Assembly: GCA_002496635.1 (NCBI GenBank)
Contig: DAKQ01000117.1
Span: 1 to 6,689 of the forward strand
Direction: 5' to 3'
Length of the DNA: 6,689 nt
From: Euryarchaeota archaeon UBA82
GTDB lineage: Archaea > Thermoplasmatota > Poseidoniia > Poseidoniales > Poseidoniaceae
Shown: piece after piece, positions 1 to 5,282 of the stretch
Numbering within the stretch: the stretch's first letter is position 1
Layout: each line of letters starts with the position of its first letter
Notes under the pieces: generated by a model
The model's database searches: none
What the model saw: the letters and a program-made list of their open reading frames with translations, nothing else
What the model was told of the DNA's origin: nothing
Program-made: the position numbers and the translations under genes

Positions 1-4
1 CAGG

Positions 5-78
5 CGGGCCCGACGGGGTTCGAACCCGCGACCATCGGATTAAAAGTCCGACGCTCTACCTGACTGAGCTACGAGCCC
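5..78 (-). tRNA. tRNA-Lys (anticodon UUU)
   Basis: Read on the minus strand, 74 bases fold into a complete cloverleaf. The acceptor stem is GGGCTCG paired with CGGGCCC (one U-G pair). The D stem is GCTC/GAGC. The anticodon stem is TCGGA/TCCGA around the 7-base loop CTTTTAA, giving anticodon UUU at plus-strand positions 42-44. The T arm is GCGGG-TTCGAAC-CCCGT. The discriminator base is G at position 5. The bases after it read CCT, so the CCA end is not encoded and must be added by the CCA-adding enzyme, as is usual in many archaea. No intron is present. The gene is divergent from the methyltransferase-biotin ligase gene. Confidence 0.97.
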
Positions 79-116
79 AACGTTGTTTCTTGGGCTTTCA
101 ATCCCAACTACCACCC

Positions 117-130
117 CTTCATATACTTTT
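117..130 (-). promoter_or_regulatory. TATA-like element, possible tRNA-Lys promoter
   Basis: On the minus strand this stretch reads AAAAGTATATGAAG, with a purine-rich run before the TATA core that resembles an archaeal BRE plus TATA box. It lies about 40-50 bp upstream of the tRNA 5' end, which would allow a leader of about 20 nt. The core is partly symmetric, so it could also act in the plus direction. The call rests on pattern only. Confidence 0.3.
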
Positions 131-171
131 TCGATGGCTTAACACCCAATCAATAGGTTGGAAAGCCTCAT

Positions 172-180
172 CAAATACCG
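172..180 (+). promoter_or_regulatory. A/T-rich TATA-like element before the methyltransferase-ligase gene
   Basis: CAAATACCG is centred about 28 bp upstream of the ATG at 204. That is the spacing expected for an archaeal TATA box driving a leaderless transcript that begins at or next to the start codon. No Shine-Dalgarno sequence precedes this ATG, which agrees with a leaderless gene. The match to a TATA consensus is weak. Confidence 0.22.
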
Positions 181-203
181 ACATTAGGGTAGGTCGATTG
201 GAA

Positions 204-1622
204 ATGTTTGACGAAAAGAAAACATCTCGAGAAATCGAATTGTTAGGAGGTGAGGCGAGAGAAATTCAATGGAAGAATTTCCATCTCATTGTCCCTCATA
301 CTGTTTATCCTCCAAGAGAAGATACTGATCTCCTTGCAAGTGTTATCGAAAAAGTCAGTCCTTTTGGCAAAAAAAGGTTCCTTGAAATCGGTAGTGGCTC
401 AGGGGCTTTATCGATACTCGCAGCATCATTGGGATGGCAGGTGGAAGCGAGTGATGTTAATCCGTATGCAGTGGTTGCAACTCGATTTAATGCCATTGAA
501 AATAATGTTGAGACATCTACTTTCGAAGGCGGCATTGGACCAGCCCAAGATGGCCAACATACGCAATGGATGAATCCAGGATCCTACGACTTGGTCATTT
601 GGAATATGCCTTACATTCCAGCAGAAGAGACTCAAGAATATCTTGGACCGATGGAGGATGCAGCTTTAATCGACACACATCCATCTGGCCTGTTGAATGA
701 ATTCGGTGAAATGATTCGACGTTTCCAACTCATATCTCCGACCGGAATCGGACTCATCTTATGCAGAGAGTTTTTTGCAAATCAGAGTACAAGGGACATC
801 TTACTTTCCAAAGGACTCGCAACTCAATCCGTTTCCAGCCTTACCTTTGAGGATGGCGAAACAATCCAAGTTCTTGCTGTGTGGCATCCTTTCGTTAAAT
901 CAAAAAAACAACAAATCCATACTGTGGCTTCAACAAATTCGGAAATGTTAGAAGGAACTTACAAGCCCGGTGACTCTCTACGTGCAAGATTTCAAACCGA
1001 TGGCAAGGGGCGCCATGGTAGAACCTGGGATGACCATCTTGACTCATTCAAGGGAACCTGGAAACTTGATTCCAAACTGATACCTCAAATCTCATCCCAG
1101 TTGCAATGTCAAGTCGCTCTCGAAATAGCCTCATTATTCCAATCAATGTCTCCTTTAGAAGATTCAATCCGCGTGAAGTGGCCTAACGATCTGCTAGTTC
1201 GAGACAAAGAATCAAGGGAATGGAAAAAGATAGGAGGCATCCTCTTTCAATCGCTTTCAAGAGGAGATGAGCAATCACTCGTTCTTGGTATTGGTATTAA
1301 CACAAAATCCACGAATCTGCTTCAGGGTAGAGGATCTCTTGAAGAAGTTGGAGTTGAGTTGGATAACACTCAACTCTTCACGCTTCTCGATGGAATTGTA
1401 TCCTCCCTTTTTGAGAATAAATCAAATCTCTCAAATACCTCCAAAAAAGGAACAGGAATTAATCTTAAACTATTGCTTAAGGAATGTATCTATAGAGAAA
1501 ATGTATGTATGCTCACAGGTATTTCCGATGCAGGAAATCTTCTGATCGAATCAAGCCAACAAGAGCATTTCGAGGTTTCAGATGATCTCAGTCTTCTTTG
1601 GCCTCATCTTCAACTTCAATGA
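204..1622 (+). CDS. HemK-like methyltransferase fused to biotin protein ligase
   Basis: This is one 472-residue chain with two enzymes. Residues about 30-230 form a class I SAM-dependent methyltransferase of the HemK/PrmC type. Visible motifs are YPPRED (35-40), the SAM-binding EIGSGSGALS (61-70), an acidic D84 followed by NPYAV, and the catalytic NMPY (134-137), where the family usually has NPPY. Its likely role is N5-glutamine methylation of the GGQ motif of the peptide release factor. Residues about 238-472 form a biotin protein ligase, which activates biotin as biotinyl-AMP and loads it on a carrier lysine, such as that of an acyl-CoA carboxylase. Visible are STN (243-245), the biotinyl-AMP loop GKGRHGR (267-273, family GRGRRGR), KWPNDLL (325-331), KIGGIL (342-347), GIGIN (362-366) and a short C-terminal beta domain (about 430-465). 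There is no BirA-type helix-turn-helix; the methyltransferase takes its place. The family's NLY-S strand after the loop is poorly conserved. The frame continues upstream to a TTG at 90, but homology starts after the ATG at 204, so that start is preferred. The 3' end overlaps the opposite gene by 35 bp. Confidence 0.85.
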   Translation: MFDEKKTSREIELLGGEAREIQWKNFHLIVPHTVYPPREDTDLLASVIEKVSPFGKKRFLEIGSGSGALSILAASLGWQVEASDVNPYAVVATRFNAIENNVETSTFEGGIGPAQDGQHTQWMNPGSYDLVIWNMPYIPAEETQEYLGPMEDAALIDTHPSGLLNEFGEMIRRFQLISPTGIGLILCREFFANQSTRDILLSKGLATQSVSSLTFEDGETIQVLAVWHPFVKSKKQQIHTVASTNSEMLEGTYKPGDSLRARFQTDGKGRHGRTWDDHLDSFKGTWKLDSKLIPQISSQLQCQVALEIASLFQSMSPLEDSIRVKWPNDLLVRDKESREWKKIGGILFQSLSRGDEQSLVLGIGINTKSTNLLQGRGSLEEVGVELDNTQLFTLLDGIVSSLFENKSNLSNTSKKGTGINLKLLLKECIYRENVCMLTGISDAGNLLIESSQQEHFEVSDDLSLLWPHLQLQ

Positions 1623-2106
1623 TGGCATCAAGAATTTCTTCTGTTTCAACAGATCCATTCACTCTCCTTGAGAACCCATAGCCTGCGAAAGCAAAGCCAA
1701 GAACATAAGGTAGGAAATTCAATCCATAAGCCCGGGATAAATCAACATCGACTTCGCCATTTACGCCTTCCTCTAACGTAACAATCCATTCTAATTCCCC
1801 TCCATTGGATTCGTAATTCCCCTCAACATCTCCGTTAACTCCGACCGATTCCCTTATGTCTTCGACTTCTTCACCATCTTCGAAAATCTGAATCCTCACG
1901 TCAGATGCATTTTCGACAACGACTTTGATCGTTATTGAATCACCGTCGAATGTTTGGGATGTGCCTTGCAGTGAATCTTCAGTGCCATTGATTTTCGTTG
2001 GTTGATCCCATTCTTGAATAAACAATGTACCAATAATGAGCGTGACGCCAATCAACAAAAATACGTCGCTAATCTTCAAAGGGGGAGCATTCCCTCCACC
2101 GGCCAT
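1588..2106 (-). CDS. Acidic two-span membrane protein, unknown function
   Basis: I do not recognise a family. The 172-residue product has a short glycine-rich start, a membrane segment at about 13-31, a region of about 97 residues (32-128) and a second membrane segment at about 129-146. An acidic, Glu-rich tail (about 153-172) follows. The middle region alternates hydrophobic and polar residues and is rich in Asp, Glu, Gly and Asn, which suggests a small beta-sandwich-like domain outside the membrane. With two spans, both ends would then be cytoplasmic; this topology is inferred. The gene starts 35 bp after the end of the probable Pop5 gene on the same strand and is likely co-transcribed with it. 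Only a weak GGGTG lies 4-5 bases before the ATG. Its last 35 bp are antisense to the end of the methyltransferase-ligase gene. Confidence 0.75.
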   Translation of the reverse strand: MAGGGNAPPLKISDVFLLIGVTLIIGTLFIQEWDQPTKINGTEDSLQGTSQTFDGDSITIKVVVENASDVRIQIFEDGEEVEDIRESVGVNGDVEGNYESNGGELEWIVTLEEGVNGEVDVDLSRAYGLNFLPYVLGFAFAGYGFSRRVNGSVETEEILDAIIEVEDEAKED

Positions 2107-2141
2107 AGAACACCCAAGAGGAACAGGGTGAAAATGTTGCC

Positions 2142-2510
2142 CTACTTCTTCTTGGGTTTGGGAAGGCCTAAACGTTGCCGTACGAGTCGTATTTTTCCGG
2201 AAGATGAAAGCGAATTCATTCTCCCATTTACAGAAGACTTTGAGAGGACTTCTCGAACAGTATCATAATCGACCAGATTGACACAAATAATTCCCAATCC
2301 AATATCGTCTTTAATCGATTGATATTCACAGGACGCTTTCGCAACATCGGATCCATGAAAGTGAGCATCGTAAAGCCGGAAATGAATGTCCTCTGGAAAG
2401 AGCTGTTTGATGAGTCCCTCTACATCACCTCTTGAACGGATTGATGACGGGAATGAAAGACCAATCCAACGCCGTTTTGGCCGTTTTGCCTTTGACAATT
2501 TAGCAGCCAT
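2142..2510 (-). CDS. rnp2: Probable RNase P protein component 2 (Pop5/Rnp2)
   Basis: The 122-residue basic protein resembles Pop5, a protein subunit of archaeal RNase P that helps the catalytic RNA mature tRNA 5' ends. The N-terminus is lysine- and arginine-rich and leads into RRWIGLSF (13-20), similar to the first strand RRYI.. of the family. A second conserved strand GLGIICVNL (71-79) fits the family's G-x-GIIRV region, and SSGKIRLVRQRLG (103-115) fits its SGTIR end. The C-terminus is the basic run PKPKKK. The length is normal for the family. The frame extends to a GTG at 2525, but the ATG at 2510 is preferred because the basic N-terminus follows it directly. There is no clear Shine-Dalgarno sequence. 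The gene is the first of a two-gene minus-strand unit and is divergent from the large membrane protein gene. SRP19, another small basic archaeal RNP protein, was considered and fits less well. Confidence 0.68.
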   Translation of the reverse strand: MAAKLSKAKRPKRRWIGLSFPSSIRSRGDVEGLIKQLFPEDIHFRLYDAHFHGSDVAKASCEYQSIKDDIGLGIICVNLVDYDTVREVLSKSSVNGRMNSLSSSGKIRLVRQRLGLPKPKKK

Positions 2511-2534
2511 GCCAGAGCGAGGCACTCATGATTG

Positions 2535-3896
2535 ATGAGGATGGCGGAAACGAACATCAAACACCCTAAAGAACCAAAACTACGAGGGTATTCTATGGAG
2601 GAAGATGCACCACTTACGAAAATGTCCATTATTCGAAGTCTTCTCTCTCCTTCAACGGCGCCCCATTTACTCCTCCTTGTTATTACAGCAAGCATCCTTC
2701 ACGTCACTGCTAAGATTGGGTCTGAAGATGTAGCAAGCTTTGGATTCATTTCTTTTTCTGTGGCGTACATATTACTCGCACCAGCATCAAACAAGGATGT
2801 TTTTAGAACCTGGATTTCATATACTCAGCAAGACCATGCTTCTTTTGGAGATTCGGTAAAAGAACGACTCAAAATACTGCTCGTACCAATTGCATTCGCT
2901 TTGATTTTATGGGGTGTTATGTCCTTTACAATGGGCCAAGACAGTGCGTTTTCTGAGATTGGGGGGATTATTCCACCTGCACTTGGATTCCTCTTTGTTG
3001 CATGGGCTGGTGCCCAAGGTTGGTTCTTCGCCTATGCAACATCGAGTTCAATCAGTACACCTGAGACTGGTACTCTCAAAGATAAGTCAACACACTCCCC
3101 AATACCCTCTTTGATTACAACGTCAGTCCTGATGATCAGCATGACCATTCTCGTTACGGAAGCATTTCGATTTATTCTGACGAGTAACGAGTTTAGCATA
3201 TTGCCATACGTTGCTTCCTTTGCTGTGTTCGGAATCAGCGTTAAATTCACTTGGCCACTCCGACAAAAAGCGGCCATGCACACAGCGACTCATACTATAG
3301 CAAAGCGATGGTTTCACGTCACGCAGTTGTTCATTACTTGGCATGTATTGAGCATTGTGCGTAGTATCGACTCTGCCTCCTCAAGCACTCTTATTTTCAT
3401 CGAAGAACTCGTCTTGATGATTCTAACTGTATTCATGGCGATTTGGGCACTCACAAGCAAAGCTGATGGACGTAAATTAAGACTCTTTACCAAAGACAAT
3501 GCGTTATTCTGGGGCGTAGCATTTGGATATGCCTATGCTGGAAGTGTTGCCATGATTACCTCTGTATTCGACGATTTGACAACCGTACTAATCGGAGGTC
3601 ACATCCTCGTAGTCGCAACTGTTGTGTGGGCGCAGCGATCATTACTTGATACAAGAATTACCCGAATGTTCAAAGATTTTGATATCAAAGAATCTGTTGA
3701 GGCAATTCAAATCACACCTAAAGTAGAACCAGAGTCTGTGAAAATTGAAGAATCAGAGAAGGGTGAAGAAACTACGGAATCTGCAGAATCTGGTGACAAT
3801 GCGGACAGCATAGGAGACCCTGTGGACTGGAATCAAAAACCATCCTCAATCGGCGATGAGACAAATTGGGAAGAAGACGTTGAACTTCTGGATTAA
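2535..3896 (+). CDS. Large multi-pass membrane protein with acidic C-terminal tail
   Basis: I do not recognise a family. From the ATG at 2535 the product has 453 residues. Hydrophobic segments lie near residues 43-59, 68-85, 113-133, 143-168, 193-216, 221-241, 261-277, 285-307, 323-345 and 348-366, so nine or ten membrane spans are likely. The N-terminal 35 or so residues are hydrophilic. After the last span an 85-residue tail is rich in Glu, Asp, Ser and Thr and looks disordered. It contains two related short segments, GDPVDWNQKPS and GDETNWEEDV. Scattered His, Arg and Trp in spans 6-7 (around 240-270) are notable for a membrane core, but no transporter or enzyme signature is visible. The start is uncertain: a TTG at 2532 and ATGs at 2535, 2541 and 2595 are all in frame. 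The gene is divergent from Pop5 with very little space, and its stop overlaps the stop of the FtsZ-like gene. Confidence 0.8.
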   Translation: MRMAETNIKHPKEPKLRGYSMEEDAPLTKMSIIRSLLSPSTAPHLLLLVITASILHVTAKIGSEDVASFGFISFSVAYILLAPASNKDVFRTWISYTQQDHASFGDSVKERLKILLVPIAFALILWGVMSFTMGQDSAFSEIGGIIPPALGFLFVAWAGAQGWFFAYATSSSISTPETGTLKDKSTHSPIPSLITTSVLMISMTILVTEAFRFILTSNEFSILPYVASFAVFGISVKFTWPLRQKAAMHTATHTIAKRWFHVTQLFITWHVLSIVRSIDSASSSTLIFIEELVLMILTVFMAIWALTSKADGRKLRLFTKDNALFWGVAFGYAYAGSVAMITSVFDDLTTVLIGGHILVVATVVWAQRSLLDTRITRMFKDFDIKESVEAIQITPKVEPESVKIEESEKGEETTESAESGDNADSIGDPVDWNQKPSSIGDETNWEEDVELLD

Positions 3897-4801
3897 CTGT
3901 CTGATATTCCTGAGAGAAGCATAACCACTCGAATAACTCCTTCAAGTTCAGGAGTGACTCTTGCTCCAAGAATGACTTGTGCTTCAGCATCAACTGCTGA
4001 TGTCAAAGCGGTTGCAATCTCATCCACTTGACCAATTGTCATTCCGAGGCCACCTTCAATTTGTAACAGGCAACCTTTGGCACCACCTACGTTCATTGGA
4101 GCAAGTGGGGCTTTGACTGTAGTTTCGAACAATTCTTCCAAGTTATCATGGTGCCCAGAACCGACCAACATTGTTGAGGCTCCAGGTTGACGAACGATCG
4201 CTCGTAAATCCATAAGATCGAGATTGATTAGACCCATCGAGAGTAGTGTTCGAACCAAACCATCAACGAGGTCCTCAACCCATTCCGAGCCCATACTCCA
4301 ATCCTTTCCACGTGTTCGTGCTTGCCGAGCAAGACGCTCCAATGAAAGTTGAACACAAACATCCGAGTGATGCTCAAGACGATCCAATTCAGCTGTAGCA
4401 ATCTTTAATCGAGTAGGTTGTTGGGAAAACGGCAATGCTGCAATTGAAAGTACTATGGCTCCATGGAGCTTCGCTTGTCGAGCAAATTCATGTGATGCCC
4501 CCGTCCCAGTGCCGCCGCCCAATCCAGTCACAAGAATCACGAGTTCAGCAGTTTCCAAAAAGGGACGAGTACGCGAAGAAAGGCCTCTCATTCGTTGCTC
4601 TGCAAGAGGTGGCAAGGCAGCGCAACCCAATTGGTCAAGAGTGTGCCCGAGTCTCATAATGTGTCCATCTTCGGTATGTGGAAAGGATTCATCTGCATCG
4701 ATCATGAGAAGAGACGCTCCTCCTCCCCTTGCATGCGCTCTTGAAGCCCATGTACAACCAAGCCCACCAATTCCTGCGATGAGGATTTGGGAGGACTCCA
4801 T
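3893..4801 (-). CDS. Divergent, short FtsZ/tubulin-superfamily GTPase
   Basis: The 302-residue protein aligns by eye along the whole FtsZ fold. The T1 nucleotide loop is GIGGLG (10-15), lacking the usual Asn after it. IDADES (34-39) matches the NTDAQ region. The tubulin/FtsZ signature GGGTGTG (95-101) is perfect. GLINLDLMDLR (190-200) matches the T7 loop, and both acidic residues (D195, D198) that hydrolyse GTP in the next subunit are kept. GAKGCLLQIEGG (240-251) and the final strands DAEAQVILGA and IRVVMLLSG match the C-terminal domain. The T3 region, normally GLGAGGNP, reads LGCAALPP. The chain ends directly after the core, without the linker and C-terminal peptide that bind membrane anchors in division FtsZ. 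It is likely an accessory FtsZ paralogue rather than the main cell-division protein. It follows the TPR gene by 35 bp on the same strand and has a strong GGAGGT ribosome site. Its stop overlaps that of the convergent membrane-protein gene. Confidence 0.88.
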   Translation of the reverse strand: MESSQILIAGIGGLGCTWASRAHARGGGASLLMIDADESFPHTEDGHIMRLGHTLDQLGCAALPPLAEQRMRGLSSRTRPFLETAELVILVTGLGGGTGTGASHEFARQAKLHGAIVLSIAALPFSQQPTRLKIATAELDRLEHHSDVCVQLSLERLARQARTRGKDWSMGSEWVEDLVDGLVRTLLSMGLINLDLMDLRAIVRQPGASTMLVGSGHHDNLEELFETTVKAPLAPMNVGGAKGCLLQIEGGLGMTIGQVDEIATALTSAVDAEAQVILGARVTPELEGVIRVVMLLSGISDS

Positions 4802-4803
4802 GC

Positions 4804-4809
4804 ACCTCC
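4804..4809 (-). promoter_or_regulatory. Shine-Dalgarno of the FtsZ-like gene
   Basis: On the minus strand GGAGGTGC directly precedes the ATG at 4801, with only two bases after GGAGGT. The match to the archaeal 16S 3' end is perfect over GGAGGTG, although the spacing is short. It supports this start and fits an internal operon gene translated by a leadered mechanism. Confidence 0.65.
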
Positions 4810-4836
4810 GTTGGGCATAACGCCCTTGAACTTACC

Positions 4837-5139
4837 TTACTTTTCGATAAATCGCATGTAACGGCGTCTTGCATCACGCGCCCAAGCATTGTCTGGTTCT
4901 AACGCAAGAACTTGGTCATAATATCTGATAGCGGTCTCAAATTCTGAGAGGTGACGCCCGTACAGATGGCCTAAATTAGAGAGGACTGGGATGCATTTTT
5001 CGTCCACTTCTAACATCTTTAACAAGAGTTTCTCTGCAGCACCAAGACTGTTTCGAATCATCAAATCTTCCGCCTCATCAAGTTGTTCAAGTTGTTCCGT
5101 TGAGAGGTCATAGATGTTGTCAAATGGTGTCTCGGCCAT
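4837..5139 (-). CDS. Small TPR-repeat protein
   Basis: The 100-residue product is almost entirely helical. Two tetratricopeptide repeats of about 34 residues can be seen: roughly 16-49 (QLDEAEDLMIRN.. to LKMLEVDEK) and 50-83 (CIPVLSNLGHLYGRHL.. to YYDQVLALEPDN). The second has the typical Gly/Ala/Tyr/Pro pattern, and a third, partial helix carrying ARRRYMRFI follows. TPRs bind partner proteins; no enzyme motif is present, and no signal peptide or membrane segment, so it should be cytoplasmic. The frame extends to about 5238, but the residues before the ATG at 5139 look like translated intergenic DNA, so the shorter form is preferred. It is the first gene of a unit with the FtsZ-like GTPase, which makes that GTPase the obvious candidate partner. 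It lacks a clear Shine-Dalgarno sequence. Confidence 0.85.
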   Translation of the reverse strand: MAETPFDNIYDLSTEQLEQLDEAEDLMIRNSLGAAEKLLLKMLEVDEKCIPVLSNLGHLYGRHLSEFETAIRYYDQVLALEPDNAWARDARRRYMRFIEK

Positions 5140-5178
5140 GATTGTGCGAGGAAGGTTAAAGCAATGAATCCTTGCTTT

Positions 5179-5188
5179 GTTAAAATTT
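5179..5188 (-). promoter_or_regulatory. TATA-like element for the TPR/FtsZ-like operon
   Basis: The minus strand reads AAATTTTAAC about 40 bp upstream of the TPR ATG. With the usual TATA-to-start distance of about 25 bp this would give a short leader of about 15 nt. The element lies in the 143-bp divergent intergenic region, and no other A/T-rich core fits as well for this gene. Pattern only. Confidence 0.33.
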
Positions 5189-5238
5189 GGAGAAAAAACG
5201 CTACACTGCAAGGCAATAATCTTGCGCTTCACCAACAA

Positions 5239-5247
5239 TGTTTAAGG
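5239..5247 (+). promoter_or_regulatory. TATA-like element for the C-x-C-H protein / Tat-substrate operon
   Basis: TGTTTAAGG is centred about 40 bp upstream of the ATG at 5283. A transcript started about 25 bp downstream would have a leader of about 14 nt, carrying the weak GGTGG at 5274-5278 as a possible ribosome site. It lies about 55 bp from the TATA-like element of the divergent TPR gene. Pattern only. Confidence 0.28.
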
Positions 5248-5282
5248 GGTCCTTGTTAGTCGAGGAGATATAGGGTGGAGTC

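Noticed and set aside
91..106. Near-palindrome TGGGCTTTCAATCCCA beside the tRNA 5' end
   Set aside because: Short and imperfect, no second copy, and it could be chance; not enough to call a regulatory site.
90..203. Upstream extension of the methyltransferase-ligase frame to a TTG near the tRNA
   Set aside because: The 38 extra residues do not look like part of the domain and would cover the whole promoter region of the gene; the ATG at 204 has a TATA-like element at a leaderless spacing.
2142..2510. SRP19 as the identity of the small basic protein
   Set aside because: The SGKIR-type end and the GLGIICV strand fit Pop5 better, and the SRP19 pattern of an early aspartate plus RR-x-P is not seen.
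4730..4801. GIGGLG start of the FtsZ-like protein read as a ThiF/E1-type or dehydrogenase Rossmann motif
   Set aside because: The perfect GGGTGTG signature, the T7 NLDLMD and the C-terminal FtsZ strands settle the family.
4455..4820. 121-residue plus-strand open frame opposite the FtsZ-like gene
   Set aside because: It lies fully antisense to a gene with a clear family match, its proline/arginine/cysteine-rich product looks like a shadow translation, and it has no ribosome site.
5208..5225. Short inverted repeat GCAAG / CTTGC with an 8-base loop between the divergent genes
   Set aside because: A 5-bp stem is expected by chance in a region of this size; no second copy supports an operator.
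5140..5238. Longer start for the TPR protein (33 extra residues)
   Set aside because: The added residues have no repeat pattern and would overlap the TATA-like element; the ATG at 5139 sits just before the helical domain.
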